Below are positions 23,773-35,735 of a stretch of 64,000 nucleotides of DNA, piece by piece. The position numbers and the translations under genes are program-made. Source of the DNA: Pyrus communis (taxonomy: Eukaryota; Streptophyta; Magnoliopsida; Rosales; Rosaceae); the NCBI RefSeq assembly GCF_963583255.1, contig NC_084803.1, forward strand, positions 7,492,238 through 7,556,237, written 5' to 3'. Within the stretch, counting starts at the first letter, position 1. Each line of letters opens with the position of its first letter. Below the pieces are notes generated by a model, which saw only the letters and a list, made by a program, of their open reading frames with translations, was not told where the DNA came from and searched no databases.

Positions 23773-24770
23773 TCATGGATGATTAAAGTTTATTTTGATT
23801 AAGAAAAATTCCTACTATTCGTGGATAACTTGAAGAAACTTAAAAGAAATATGGAGGGTTCTTAAGAAGAAAATATGTGGCTTTGGCAACCAAGCCAAAT
23901 TCAGTACAATAAATAGAAAATGTTATAGTGCATGTATATTTTTTTTGTCAAATTATAACGCATGTATTTAGAATTGAGATAACTAGATGTAGTTGAAATG
24001 ACTAATCATTCGAAATCCAATGATTGTATTCCTTTCCTTGTTCAAATTATAGCACCCATGAATTTAATAGTCTAAACAAATAATTGTACCTTATAGTATC
24101 GTCTAAAGTCCTACAAAATCGACTTTAATTATAGAGAAAAGATAAGAAGACTTTATCAAAGTGGAATTCTCAGTGGATTCTCTGTCATCTTATATTTTTG
24201 ACACAATTCTCGTGTCATCGTTATAAAACATTGTATAAAAAAACATAAGGTGATGAAGGGTCTATAGAGAGTTCCACTTTTGGAAAGATTTTTCAATGCG
24301 TTAAAAAATTAATAATATAAAAAATAAAATTTCTCACCACTTATATAATTACACGTAATGTACCACTTGTGTTACGAGCACAGAAAAAAAAATTCTTTCA
24401 CTTTTAAGAGAGTCTCCTTAACATTTCTCTGAATAATAAACCCATATGTGCCAGAAAAGCTTACCAGAAATCAAGACTTCCTCTGTCGAAAGAATTTGAG
24501 GCTTGCAGGTTATAAATTATTGTAAAAGGAAACATTATATGGTACTAGCAAAGAGCGCATTCTTTGTGTGTATGAACAATTTCTCGTAATAAGTACATAT
24601 ATTTTTTAATGTTACATAATTACTGTTTTGTCCTCCTTATGTAAATATTGTGTAACAAAAGTGAGGGTAAAATTGAAAAAATAAGTATAAAAAGGGTAAA
24701 ATAGGGACATGATTATCATTTTGTCAAAATGTACAAAATTACTAAAGGGGATCAATATGAAACTTTTTTA
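23773..24770. other. AT-rich intergenic DNA, partly duplicated at 36.1-37.2 kb
   Basis: No gene is seen. About 24165-24540 (GGATTCTCTGTCATC, CGTGTCATCGTTATAAAACA) is paralogous to 36145-36570. Confidence 0.5.
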
Positions 24771-25624
24771 CCTTCACATTCTGACAGTTTGACCATAGTA
24801 GAATAGGGCCGTAAGTGCATATTTTCGATGATTTCACAATACTCACGGGGGACTCCATAAGATATATACAGAGTGAATAAATTATGGGAGCGACGAGATG
24901 CACATCATCAGTTTGTCTAGTGAATCCAGTCTCCATTAGTTGGATCGTTGAAGGAGGTTGTTGGAAACAGATCAACAAGGTTGCATCTATAAATTGATTA
25001 TTGATCTAATGATAATATAAAATCACAATATAGACTAATAGATACAAAACGAAAAACATAGCAAGTATATATGTACATGATTCAAAACTGAAATTTGAAT
25101 AATTATGGCATCTGAATTTGTGGTTGAATTAGATCGCCTGAACTATAGTGTTTGTGTCTTTTTTGTGAAATAGTTTGGATTCTGATAAGTTGTTAATAAG
25201 GCTTACGTGACGACCATGTGAACAAGGCCAGCCTCATTGGATTTCCTAATGAACATTATAGAAACTATTTGTATTGTTATTGATTCATTGAATTCTTGTA
25301 TTTCATGGGGTAAAGTGAGATGAATGTTGAATTTCAGAAGACGTTGATGTAAATAAAGGCTTTTCTTTTTGTAGTACTTAATTTCAGAACCTTAAAAAGT
25401 AATGTTAGTTTACATCAAATTCTTTACACTAAAGATTGGCTAAAGAAAGTAAAGGACGTGAGTACCAACTAGCTATTGGTTAGTAAGCTTCTCAAGTTTA
25501 TATGACCTAAATACTCACATTGATATGTAGTCGATTGCAGAACTAGAATATTGTTGTTTTCGTGATAAGTAATTTAAAGAGTACATTCAGAAAATGGATT
25601 TGTTCTTGTTGTTGTATTCAACAA

Positions 25625-25831
25625 GTTCATGCAACTTTATTCTTCTATTCCGATGTCCTCACAAAGAGTAGCAAAATAGAAGTACTTTGCAGCAATTCCT
25701 TATTCCATGCTCAACAAGCAACTGTTCATCCTTTTCAGTGTTCACGAAATACTTCATATGATGATGACAAGCTAGTTTTTGGCTGATCCCGCTTTAAACT
25801 TGACTACCGCCTGGTGTAACTCTGTGATGCC
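25625..25831 (-). pseudogene. DUF247 remnant in segment A
   Basis: Minus-strand scraps match the DUF247 C-terminal half: a LHQA-VVKFK stretch (CTTGACTACCGCCTGGTGTA, near 25800-25820), and near 25660-25690 GAGTAGCAAAATAGAAG, which corresponds to the YYFA region. The order is disrupted and stops are frequent. A matching remnant is in segment C near 38215-38390. Confidence 0.55.
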
Positions 25832-25968
25832 ATCATTTTCTTTTTACCCATGTTAAGTTTGAGTTATTACAGGTATGCCATCAATTTTACAAAGTATATA
25901 TTCCTAATTTTTTTGTTATATTTTTTTCTTCGTTCTCCCTTCTCGCTCTTATCTCTGTCACTCAGCTA

Positions 25969-26197
25969 ATGACGACGGCGAGCTATTTCCGTTCGAAAGC
26001 CGGCGAGTTGGACCTCACCGTTTCACCAATCGTCTCCCTTTCATCTTCGGAACAAGAAACACCAGTCGCATGCATCGATTCGTTAGGGTTTCGAAGAGGA
26101 TATTCGAAAACTCCTCAAGAGTTTTCCGACGTTTTTGTGACGATTCCGGCGAAGATCGGCGTCGAGGTTGGTCTCAAGCTATTCCTTAGAACCTCAG
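25969..26197 (+). other. Unassigned exon-like open frame in segment A
   Basis: An ATG-initiated 76-codon frame (beginning MTTASYFRSKAGELDL, ending near GVEVGLKLFLRTSG) stops at a splice-donor-like CAG|GTACC and is preceded by a C/T-rich leader. GC content is higher than its surroundings, as expected for a captured coding exon. The copy in segment C (about 38545-38739) has an in-frame TAG and length changes, so it is not under strong constraint. I do not recognise the protein; it could also be read from the minus strand. Confidence 0.4.
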
Positions 26198-26404
26198 GTA
26201 CCTTCTGCATCTTTCGCACTCAATGATCTGCTTCAAAATTTTGATTTAATATAATTGGGTTTTAGTTACTTTTTCGTGGATTTTTTCCTTTTAAGTTTCT
26301 GGGTTGTGCACAAATTTTCGTTAAATTTGTGGCTTTTTTTGGTGTGATTTTATCTGAAAGTTATGGTTGCCTTGAAGGATGGTAAGCCCCCTCACTCTCC
26401 TCTT

Positions 26405-26461
<57 letters not shown>

Positions 26462-27137
26462 ACTTGTGTAGATTATATTTTGTTTGATTGCAGAGCTTTT
26501 GGTTCTTAAAAATCTCCAATTTTTTTTATATTTGGTTTCGTCTTAATTTTATTTATTATTGATTGTTGCCTAAAAATCTATGAAGGGTTTGCTCTTTTGA
26601 TCGTGGACTAAAAGATTTGAATGAATTATGATATTCTCTTTAACTTTAACTAGCTTCAAATAGAAGCTCTGAGTTTTCATTTCTATGGAAGCATGGCTGA
26701 AAACTATCCCTAAAAGATCTGTATTTTAATAGTTAATTCATTTTGGACCCTGGAATACGAGTATCAAACGCTTCATGGATAGCATTGCAACTTCCAGATC
26801 ATGCTGAAAGTAGAAAGCGCTTTTGGCTCATATTAAAGCAGTTGATAAAGTTGTTCTTCTTGCTTGATATTTAGTTCGTATTTTGATCTTCGACCAAATT
26901 CCCAGAATCAATCCAACATAAATATGTTTTTCATTACTCTTTATTAAGAGTACCCTTTTGTGCATATAATTCATCAGCAGATCTCAATCAAAGTTGTATA
27001 TGATTTTGTATAGAGAGAAAGCGGCTGGGATATGAGCAGTAGGGGTTTTTACAAGGATGATGAAAATTTCGCAGAAGACGGTATATGTTGATGAGTTCGA
27101 GAAAAAGAAGAACATAGCATCTCATTTGAAAAGAGCA

Positions 27138-27260
27138 ATGAGTAAGAGTAATTTTGGGTCCATCAAAAGTTCGATCTCATTGATGCAAAAGCTTGAAGAG
27201 CATTAGATGTGAGGATCCAAGTAGTGTCCCGGTTGTGGACACAAGCTTGAAGGAAAGCCG
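27138..27260 (+). pseudogene. Captured NAC-type transcription factor first-exon fragment (NAC075-like)
   Basis: The frame starts MSKSNFGSIKSS and, after stop codons, continues GSK-x-CPGCGHKLEGKP to a donor-like CCG|GTATGA. The CPGCGHKLEGKP phrase is, as I recall the family, the N-terminal extension of NAC075/SND-type NAC factors just upstream of the NAC domain. In-frame stops make it non-coding. The same fragment is at 39634-39756 in segment C. Confidence 0.5.
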
Positions 27261-29437
27261 GTATGAGTAATCATATTAATCCAACAATTAATTATTCTTA
27301 GCTTGGCATACTGTTTGTTAGTAATACCAAAAGGGTCCATCTTTATCTTTTACTTTAATTTGTTTCTTTATTTGGTGCTTTAATTCCATGTTTTTGGTTG
27401 AAATGTAATTAAATGGGATTTGTTACAACCATCCTGCATAATTAACCTCCGGGAGGAACATGGGTGAGCTCATGTTTTGTCTCTTTCATATCTTTCAAAC
27501 ATAATTTAATACCTAAAAATTCAAAAATTGATCAACTAAGAGGCAAAAAATTGTATTAATTAGTTATACAATATTGTACCATGACACTGACAGAAAATTG
27601 ACTGTATATGCAGTAATACAACCTTGCATATATGGTGAATTTATGATGTCAAGAACCACTTACTTTACATCTTATTAACTTTGCTGTACAATTCAATTCA
27701 CAAGCATATATAAAAATAAAAGATTTTGATTTTTTTTTTCCATCTTCTGTCCATATACGAATCCCTTACGACTATGGAATGTTACAAACCTTTGAAATTC
27801 TTCACAATTATCCAGTAATGCAGAACAGAAGACACCAAATTCTTATGAAATAATAATATACATTTTTTTTCTTTTCTTTCATCACATGATGATACTAGAT
27901 ATGTTTGGGTTATGTGTACATCATACATTCATATATTTTTGTTGAACATTTGCCAGAATTATATATCTGGAGGGGGAGAAACATTTGTACAGCCAAACAG
28001 TCACCTTCAACCCTAATTTTTATCCATATAACTTAGTGCATACCATCCTTCGCTACCTTTTTCAATTAGCAAAATACTGGAAATGTTGGAGGTGTCTCTG
28101 GTCTTTTCATTTAGTTAGTCTGCTGCTTAAGTTTGCAGCTTCCTATGACTTAAGTTATCCTTACTACTCACTTTGTAATCCACAGCTTCAATGTGCCACT
28201 ATTTTTCTCACTCTTTTTGCTTCTTGTGGAATTTGGATTCTTTTTTTCTGGTGATTTTTATTGGTTAATTGGTTTTCTTGCAGGTTAGAGTGGTCGAGGT
28301 TCAAAAGACACTGGTAGAACTCAGACCGGTGTGTTATGCTTACTGCTCTAACTATTTCACTTACGATTTTAATAAGCTTCTTTTGCTGAATTTACTTTTG
28401 ATTATCTTTTTTATGGAATTCAAAATTTGAGTTGATTAAAATTGGTAATTTGTTTTGATTTGTTGTCATATAGTTGATTAGTTGGTAATTAAAATGCAAA
28501 TATTTTGCTTTAACTTTTTAAGAATCCAGATATTTTCCAAATCACAATCTGATTTGGATTGCACATAGTCTTACATGAAATTGACGATGTATAAAGTATT
28601 TGACAATCCTGACCTAAGATGTGGGAGCTTAGTTGGATTGCAATATGGGTTTAACTGGGTTTCCTTTTGTTTGTTTGTTGATGGCACCAAGTTGTGGTTT
28701 TTGCTTGATTCATTGTTTGGTTTATAATATGAACTTGAAAGGTGTAATATTAAAAAATCTACACCCCATCTACAGGAAAACGAAGAAGAAAGAAGAGTGA
28801 AGTACTTAGTGGCAATAGAGAACAACGTCAAAAGTAACCAAAATACCTTTTCTATGTAATATATTCTACAAACATCTTTTTACCCTTATTGAACATATGT
28901 AATAGATTTTGATATATATTTCACACATTTAATTAGTTTTAAAACCCGCAGCATTGCGCGGGCTAAATTGCTTGTGAAGTCTATATGAAGGGGAAAAATG
29001 TACAAACTTTTGAGAACCAAAATTAAGGTTGGGAGATATTTGAAGGGAGAATGCGATAAAGGAAAGAATGGGTAAATTAAAGGAAAGAACAAAATTTTGT
29101 GACCTTTCCTACTTTTTGTGTCTATATAATTTAGGTTGGGTTTTTCAACATAAAGCAAAGGAGTGTCTAGCTTCTGAGTGTTCCTTTAAGATTTGGCGCT
29201 TTCTGGCTCAGCACTTGGGATGCCTGAATTTGAAATTGGTGAGCACTACATTAAAAATTGATGAGCAGTCAAATGGAACTCATGAATCAGCACTTGTGGT
29301 TGCTTTTCCTCAACATATTATTTATTTATTTTATTTTATTTTAAGTACAAAGGAGACATTATTTAAATTTCACGCATAGACAAGCAACCGCAAATTAACA
29401 AGTACATATTGTGCACACTAGAACTTAAATGGGAAAC

Positions 29438-30718
29438 TTAGCGTTGAGCGCATTGGGAAAAAGAAAACACCGTTTGTATGAGAGTGAGTATGATGATCAT
29501 AGCACCAGCAATTACAGAAATAATTGTCCAGGGTGTGTTGCAATGTTTTTGTTTCAGATCTGCCCTCCATTTGTTCCACGGCTTTTTGTAGTAGTTGTTG
29601 AGATCCGCTGTAAGAGTAGCATAATAGAATGATGCTTTCTCAAACACAACACCTTTGCCAAGGCTGTTAATCAGAGTAGATACCTCATTGTTGTCACCAA
29701 GCAGAGTTTCAACAATTCCATTCTTGACAAGCAATTCCACATCATTTGGGGTGTTCACCAAATAATCCATGAGGAAGATATAATCACTGAAGTATTTGCA
29801 ATCGCAATGGCATTGCTCAAAGGCAACAAGGTTTCGGAGTTCAAGCTCCGTGTTATCCTGTATTATTAGATTTGGAATTTCCAAACTTCTGCCTTTGAAA
29901 CATATATCAAATAGATTATTGCTTGATCTCTTCTTCAACTTCACGCCAGCCTGGTGTAAGTTCGTCATGCTAGGTACAGCTAGAGTTTCGACTAACCCCC
30001 GATTTTTTAAGTTCTCTTCCTCCGTTGGTAAATTTAAAGTTCTAATCAAATCAACAAAATGCTCTACTTCAAATCTAGAAGAAGATTCCGAATCGTCTCT
30101 ATGCACGTATAAACTCGTTGATTTCTTGCAGAACTCGTAGGAGAGCTTAAATACTGAAGGCTCCTCCGCAGTGGCAAAGAGATCCTTAAGAATGAAAAAT
30201 GGCAGTTGATTTTCAAGCAAAAGCATGTCAGGTCTTATAATATTTATCAACCGTGGTTTGCCAAAGATGCGGTCATCGCTATCGGGCTTGATATACCCCT
30301 TGTCCCTCAATAAGAGCTCAATGATGAACGCGGCATCCACAAGAATGATTCTTACAAATTCATGACTCCTCAACTCAATGGTATGCGCATAGCAACCGCG
30401 CAGTTCCGGTTCCTTGATCTGTATTTTCGTTACATAATCTGCCAAGCTGACCCCAGTCCGACCTAAAAAATATTGCAGGTACCTCGTCTTGTGTTCTTCC
30501 ATGTCTTCTAACCCTTCCTTGCCATGGTGAATCGGACCTATAGAGACTGCTCGAGGTGTGTAGGCCTTTTCCTTTACACACCGTAGTTGTTCAGGAACTT
30601 TGTAGATACAGCACGAAGTAGACAAGGGAATCAAACCAGCCAACTCCTGACGCATTGAAGATAGCATCCCAATGTAAGGGTTTTCGATGTCATGTGGAGC
30701 TTCGTTGCTTCCTCCCAT
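29438..30718 (-). CDS. DUF247 (UPF0481) protein, copy 3, intact, 426 aa
   Basis: Single-exon DUF247 gene with the full motif series: SCCIYKVPEQLR near residue 36, AVSIGPIHHG near 57, RIILVDAAFIIELLL near 120, DMLLLENQLPFFILKDLF near 155, HFVDLIRTLNLP near 207, LHQAGVK near 240, LRNLVAFEQCHCDC near 285, MDYLVNTPNDVELLV near 305, and a C-terminal membrane segment (TPWTIISVIAGAMIIILTL, near 390-410). Length is normal for the family and no frame breaks are seen. The start is the first ATG, aligned with the MEG/MGG starts of the other copies. Its 5' flank is nearly identical to that of copy 5, while its 3' flank abuts the Helitron-A terminus. Function is unknown; a membrane-anchored role is inferred from the tail. 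Confidence 0.92.
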   Translation of the reverse strand: MGGSNEAPHDIENPYIGMLSSMRQELAGLIPLSTSCCIYKVPEQLRCVKEKAYTPRAVSIGPIHHGKEGLEDMEEHKTRYLQYFLGRTGVSLADYVTKIQIKEPELRGCYAHTIELRSHEFVRIILVDAAFIIELLLRDKGYIKPDSDDRIFGKPRLINIIRPDMLLLENQLPFFILKDLFATAEEPSVFKLSYEFCKKSTSLYVHRDDSESSSRFEVEHFVDLIRTLNLPTEEENLKNRGLVETLAVPSMTNLHQAGVKLKKRSSNNLFDICFKGRSLEIPNLIIQDNTELELRNLVAFEQCHCDCKYFSDYIFLMDYLVNTPNDVELLVKNGIVETLLGDNNEVSTLINSLGKGVVFEKASFYYATLTADLNNYYKKPWNKWRADLKQKHCNTPWTIISVIAGAMIIILTLIQTVFSFSQCAQR

Positions 30719-30912
30719 TTAATGTTGATGTGTTTGTTGTTGCTGACAATGAGATAATGACCACTGACACATCAATAAACAAATTATACACTAACAGAGA
30801 AAATTAATTCAAGCATTGAGAAAACATGACCACAGTCAAAACCAATCTAGATAATAGAGAAAATTATTAATCCAAGAATTGCAAATATATACCCCAAAAA
30901 AATTAAATTTTG

Positions 30913-30919
30913 TTTTATA
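30913..30919 (-). promoter_or_regulatory. Candidate TATA box of DUF247-3
   Basis: On the minus strand the sequence reads ATATATAAAA about 195 bp upstream of the ATG. The same motif at nearly the same distance is kept upstream of copies 2, 4, 5 and 6. This suggests a TATA box with a leader of about 160 nt, but shared descent of the units could explain it as well. Confidence 0.4.
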
Positions 30920-32100
30920 TATTTGTGAGGAGCGCGTTTAGTCAAATTGGATTAATTTCTTCTATCTATCCTGTTATATTTGGTTTTAATCAATGTGAGA
31001 TGAGAGAAAAATATAGAGCAAAATAGTAGTATCTGCAAATAATAAGTCATAAACTTGTATTCTTGTAGTATTTTCATAGAGTTGTCATGTCTCACCTGCA
31101 CTTGAAAGAGTTTCTTTTTTATTTTTGGTATTTTGATATTTAGACAACAAAGAAAAAAAGACTACCCAATAAAACTAACAAATAATCGACAGTAAAAATA
31201 AACTAAAATTAACAAATCATTGAATTGTCTATCTATACAATAAGCATGTCTCTATACGCAAAAAAATATATATTTTATGTCTATCCAGGCAAGTGTTTAA
31301 AAAACAAAACTGATTGATTTAACAAACCAAGCTGACGTGACATTCCCGTGGGATTGCGACATAACCCTTTAATTCATTACCGGCTGCTCAAGTGGAGCCA
31401 AATAGATGTTGGTATGTAAAGTTGGCTCCGTACAAGATCAGAGGATGTGGAGAGGCATTTCACATTGGGGAAGTACACTAATAATTTAAAAATTAAATAT
31501 AAGTAGTTCACTCCTAAATATACGGAGTCTTTTGATGATAAAACTCCGTATTTGAGGTTCATTGAGTCAGATACCATCTATATATTAGACTTAAATGGTT
31601 AATTGAAGACAATATTAGTGCATGTTGTACTTAATAGTGGTTACTTATAAAACTAAAACATATATACACAGCCAAACTATTCAACTCAAAGATATTAAAA
31701 TGAAAGCTGCATCATTGAAGATGATCAAATAAATTGAAATGATCAAGTAACATACATTAACGAAGGATGTAGAAGAATAATTTAATCATGCTATAATAGT
31801 TAACTAGTTTGCATAAATCACTAGCTCAAGTTGTGCACAAATTGATGAAATGTGATATTCATACAAGAAACCAATTCGTTCTTATCTCAAACATGAATCC
31901 TTCTTAACTTTGGCTGATGACAACAACAATAGCAGAGTGACATCAACAAGGCGTGAAGATAGACGAACTTTCATTTAACGGACAATATAATTTCAATTTC
32001 CAACTACCATTCAAACATAAAAAGCTAAATCTTCAAGAAACAAAAAATACATAAATTGAAAAGGCAAAAAAAAAAAAAAAATGTAGGTTTTACAGATAAG
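30920..32100. repeat. 5' flank of DUF247 unit 3
   Basis: Almost identical by eye to 52410-53580 (unit 5 flank) over more than 1.1 kb, the closest pair of flanks in the window. It includes GTGGAGCCAAATAGATGTTGG and CATGAATCCTTCTTAACTTT. It ends abruptly at about 32112 where Helitron fragment B begins. No gene is seen. Confidence 0.75.
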
Positions 32101-32112
32101 TAGATTTTTGTT

Positions 32113-32827
32113 TTGATTTAAAAGATACTGGTAGAACTCAGACCGGTGTGTTATGCTTACTGCTCTAACTGTTTCACTTACAATTTTAATAAGCCTCTTT
32201 TGCTGAATTTACTTTTGATCATCTTTTTTATGGAATTCAAAATTTGAGTTGATTAAAATTGGTAATTTGTTTTGATTTGTTGTCATATAGTTGATTAGTT
32301 GGTAATTAAATGCAAATATTTTGCTTTAACTTTTTAAGAATACAGATACTTTCCAAATCACAATCTGATTTGGATTGCGTATGGTCTTACATGTAATAAA
32401 TGAAATTTCAATCAAGTCATGCTGGTGATGAAATTGACGATTTATAAATTATTTGACAATCCTGACCTAAGATGTGGAGCTTAGTTGGATTGCAATATGG
32501 GTTTGATTGGGTTTCCTTTTGTTTGTTAGTTGATGGCACCAAGTTGTGGTTTTTGCTTGATTCATTGTTTGGTTTACAATATCAACTTGAAAGGTGTAAT
32601 ATTAAAAAATGTACACCCCATCTACAGAAAAACGAAGAAGAAAGAAGAGTGAAGTACTTAGTGGCAATAGAGAACAACGTCAAAAGTAACCAAGATACCT
32701 TTTCTATGTAATATACTCTGCAAACATCTTTTTTTTTATTCCTTATTGAACATATGTAATAGATTTTGATATATTTACTATATTTCACACATTTAATCAG
32801 TTTTAAAACTGCCGGCTAAATTGCTAG
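32113..32827 (+). mobile_element. Helitron fragment B (3' part only)
   Basis: Matches 28299-28974 of segment A (AGATACTGGTAGAACTCAGA, then GGATTGCAATATGGGTTTGA). It ends GGCTAAATTGCTAG with CTAG at 32824-32827, followed by TTAAGTCTATATG. The hairpin is degraded by a small deletion (ACTGCCGGC). The 5' part of the element is missing. Confidence 0.75.
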
Positions 32828-33325
32828 TTAAGTCTATATGAAGGGGAAAAATGTACAGACTTTTGAGAACCAAAATTAAGGTTGGGAGATATTTGAAGGG
32901 AGAATGCGATAAAGGAAGGAACAAAATTTTGTGACCTTTCCTACTTTTTGTGTTAGTACATGATTTAGGTTGGGTTTTCCAACATGAAGCAAAAGAGTGT
33001 CTAGCTTCTGAGTGTTCCTTTAAGATTTGGTGCTTTCTGGCTCAACAACACTTGGGATGCCTGAATTTGAAATTGGTGAGCACTACAAAAATTGATGAGC
33101 AGTCAAATGAAACTCATGAATCTCACTTGTGACCTTTCCCATGGTGAAAAGCTACAATGAGACTTTTCCTCAACATATTATTTATTTATTTTATTTTATT
33201 TTAAGTACAATGGAGACATATTATTTAAATTTCACACACAGACAAGCAATTGCAAAATTAACAAGTACATATAGTGCACACTAGGAATTAAATGGGAAAG
33301 AAGAGGGAGAAATTAAATGGGAAAC

Positions 33326-34630
33326 TTAGAGTTGAGCGCATTGGGAAAAGGAACATGCCGTTTGTATGGAAGTGAGTATGATGATCAAAGTAGCAGCAAT
33401 GACGGAAATAATTTTCCAAGGTGTGTTGAAATATTTTTGTTTCAGATCTGCCTTCCATTTGTTCCACGGCTTTTTGTAGTAGTCGTTGAGGTCCTCTGTA
33501 AGATGAGCAAAATAGAATCCTTGTCTGGACACCGCAACACCTTTGCCAAGGCTGTTAAACAGAGTAGACACCTCATTGTTGTCACCAAGCATATTTTCAA
33601 CAATTCCATTCTTGACAAGCAATTCCACATCATTTTGGTTGTTCACAAAATTATCCATGAGGGTGATATAATCATTAAAGTAGCGGGTATTCGGAGTGCA
33701 ATGGCATTGCTCAAAGGCAATAAGGTTTCGGAGTATAAGCTCTGTGTTATCCCCTATCATTAGATTTGGAATTTCCAATTTTCCGCCTTTATCAGTGAAA
33801 CATATACCAAATAGTTTCTTGTTTGATCTCACCTTAAACTTGACTCCAGCTTGGTGTAGTTTTGTCATGCTGGGTACAGCTAGAGTTTTGACTGACCCTC
33901 GATTTTTTAAGTCCTCTTCCTCCGTCGGTAGATTTAAAGTTCTAATCAAATCAACGAAATGCTTAACTTCAGTAAAACTAGAAGAATATCCCACATCTTC
34001 TCTTTTCACTTGTAAAAGCAATGATTTCTTGCAGATCTCGTAAGAGAGGTCAAATACTGAAGGCATCGGCACCGGCACCTCCAGAGTGGCAAAGAGATCC
34101 TCAAGAATGAAAAACGGCAGCTGATTTTCGAGCAAAAGCATGTCAGGTACTACATAATTTAACAACCATGGTTTGTGAAAGATGCGGTCATTGCTATCCG
34201 GCACGATATGCTCCAGGAACCTCAATAAGAGCTCAATGACGAACGCGGCATCCACAAGAATGATTCTTACAAATTTGTCACTGCACAACTCAATGGTGTG
34301 CGCATAGCAACTGCGCAATTCCGCTTCCTTGTCCTTTATTTTCTTAACATAATCTTCCAAGCTGACCTTAGTCCGACGTAAAAAATACCGCAGATACCTC
34401 TTCTTCTGTTCTTCCATATCTTTTAAGCCTTCCTTGCCATGGTGAAGCGGACCTATAGAGACTACTTGAGGTGTGTAGGCCTTTTCATTTACACACCGTA
34501 GTTTTTCAGGAACTCTGTAGATACAACACGAATTGGACAAGGTAGGCAAGCCATCTAACTCCTGACTCATTGAAGTTGCAAACGGAATGTAAGGGTTTTC
34601 GATGTCATGAGCTTGGTTGTTTCCTTCCAT
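33326..34630 (-). CDS. DUF247 (UPF0481) protein, copy 4, intact, 434 aa
   Basis: Single-exon DUF247 gene, uninterrupted from MEGNNQAHDIENP to a C-terminal anchor (TPWKIISVIAATLIIILTS). Family motifs: NSCCIYRVPEKLRC near residue 30, VVSIGPLHHG near 57, RIILVDAAFVIELLLR near 120, DMLLLENQLPFFILEDLF near 158, HFVDLIRTLNLP near 215, KLHQAGVKFK near 248, LRNLIAFEQCHC near 295. It differs from copy 3 in the variable region between these blocks (HIVPDSNDRIFHKPW) and has a PNTRYFND insert where others read DCKYFSD. The start aligns with the MEG start of copies 2, 5 and 6. Long plus-strand open frames over this gene are antisense shadows. Probably functional. Confidence 0.92.
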   Translation of the reverse strand: MEGNNQAHDIENPYIPFATSMSQELDGLPTLSNSCCIYRVPEKLRCVNEKAYTPQVVSIGPLHHGKEGLKDMEEQKKRYLRYFLRRTKVSLEDYVKKIKDKEAELRSCYAHTIELCSDKFVRIILVDAAFVIELLLRFLEHIVPDSNDRIFHKPWLLNYVVPDMLLLENQLPFFILEDLFATLEVPVPMPSVFDLSYEICKKSLLLQVKREDVGYSSSFTEVKHFVDLIRTLNLPTEEEDLKNRGSVKTLAVPSMTKLHQAGVKFKVRSNKKLFGICFTDKGGKLEIPNLMIGDNTELILRNLIAFEQCHCTPNTRYFNDYITLMDNFVNNQNDVELLVKNGIVENMLGDNNEVSTLFNSLGKGVAVSRQGFYFAHLTEDLNDYYKKPWNKWKADLKQKYFNTPWKIISVIAATLIIILTSIQTACSFSQCAQL

Positions 34631-34829
34631 TTAATGCCGATGTGTTTGTTGTTCCAAATCGTAATTGCTGACAACGAGATGATGATTATTGACACATCAA
34701 TAAACAAATTCTTCAATAATAGAGAAAATTAATCCAAGCATTGAGAAACATGACAACAACATAAATTAATCTAGATAATAGAGAAATTTATTAATCAAGG
34801 AATTGCAAATATAAAAAAATTAAATTTTG

Positions 34830-34836
34830 TTTTATA
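34830..34836 (-). promoter_or_regulatory. Candidate TATA box of DUF247-4
   Basis: Minus-strand ATATATAAAA about 200 bp upstream of the ATG, at the same relative place as in units 3 and 5. Confidence 0.4.
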
Positions 34837-35308
34837 TATTTATTAGGAGAGCGTTTAGTCAGATTGAATTAATTTCTTCTATCTACCCTTTTATATTTTG
34901 TTTTAATCCACTTGGAATTAGAGAAAATATAAAGCAAAATACTAGTATCCGCAAATAAAAGTAATAAACTTGTATTCTTGTAGTATTTTCCTAGAGCTAT
35001 CATGTCCCACTACGCAATTGAAAGAGAGAATTTTTTTTTTTTTGGTATTTTGATATTTTGACCAAAAAAAAAAAAGAAAAAAGACAACCCAAAACTAACA
35101 AATATTCGACAATGAAAACACTAACAAATCATTGAATTTTCCATACAATTATTCGGAAACCTACAGGCAATTTTTATTTTATTTTATGTCCCTACGTGTC
35201 TACAAAAGCAAAACTAATTGATTTAATAAACCAAGCTGACGTGACGTCCCCTTGGGATTGTGACATAAACCTTGAATTCATCACCCACTGCTCAAGTGGA
35301 GCCAAATG
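34837..35308. repeat. 5' flank of DUF247 unit 4
   Basis: Colinear with other unit flanks up to GTGGAGCCAAAT, where two MITE-like palindromes interrupt it. The rest of the flank is represented only by AGATGTTAGTGTGTAAAGTTGG at 35515-35536. Confidence 0.65.
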
Positions 35309-35516
35309 GAAAGGGATCATTTCTGAATCCCTTTCACGTAATCTTACTCATCAAACAATTTGAACTTTTGAAATTTGATCTAACGGATACAAATAAAGAT
35401 TCACTTTAAAAGTTTTAATAATTTTAGTTGTTAGATCAAATTTTAATGTCCAGATTGTTTGATAAGAATGATTAGATTGAAGGGATCCGAAAATGATATT
35501 TTTCCGTGGCAAATAG
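35309..35516. repeat. MITE-like palindrome in unit 4 flank
   Basis: GGATCATTTCTGAATCCCTT at the left end mirrors AAGGGATCCGAAAATGAT at the right, with further inner pairing (AAATTTGATCTAACGG against TTAGATCAAATTT). It splits the phrase GAGCCAAATAGATGTT present whole in the other flanks. CCAAAT and GCAAAT on the two sides may be the target duplication. Confidence 0.7.
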
Positions 35517-35544
35517 ATGTTAGTGTGTAAAGTTGGAGTCCAAA

Positions 35545-35735
35545 TTTTAAAAAAGAGATAATTTCCGGATTTCTTTCATCAAAACCTACGGATCAAGTGA
35601 TTCAAATCTTTAAAATTTGATCAAACGGTTAAAATTATTATAATTTAAAAAAAAAAATTATTTTTAACCGTTTGATCAAATTTCAAAGGTCCAGATCATT
35701 TGATCCAATTGAGCTTTGATGGGGAGGATCTCTTC
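35545..35735. repeat. Second MITE-like palindrome
   Basis: An inner perfect inverted repeat, AAATTTGATCAAACGGTTAA against TTAACCGTTTGATCAAATTT, flanks an A/T spacer, with looser outer pairing (GATAATTTCC and GGATCTC). It is related in inner sequence to the elements at 8.1 and 35.3 kb. From 35740 to 36140 is unassigned DNA with a C/T-rich leader-like stretch on the minus strand. Confidence 0.6.

Larger units (their letters stand above)
24771..28974 (+). mobile_element. Helitron-like segment A, ending in hairpin plus CTTG (mutated CTAG)
   Basis: The 3' end has a GC hairpin (CCCGC 28945-28949, GCGGG 28958-28962) followed 8 bases later by CTTG-T, one change from the CTAG-T of the related ends at 32824-32827 and 50302-50305. 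Hairpin plus CTRR-T is the Helitron 3' signature. The segment is colinear with 37170-41240 plus 50160-50305 (segment C). It contains a DUF247 scrap (25.6-25.8 kb), an unassigned exon-like frame (25969-26197) and a NAC-like first exon (27138-27260). A CT microsatellite is at about 26399-26460. The 5' terminus is not identified; the start given is where homology to segment C becomes clear, so the true element may be shorter. Confidence 0.6.

Noticed and set aside
33317..33763. Plus-strand open frame of 148 codons, with counterparts over other DUF247 copies
   Set aside because: It is antisense to DUF247-4 and is preserved only because the coding strand is. It lacks independent conservation, start context or motifs.
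29438..34630. Self-incompatibility locus identity based on the DUF247 genes
   Set aside because: DUF247 is a large family in all land plants. No pistil determinant or other S-locus gene is visible, so this cannot be claimed from the window.
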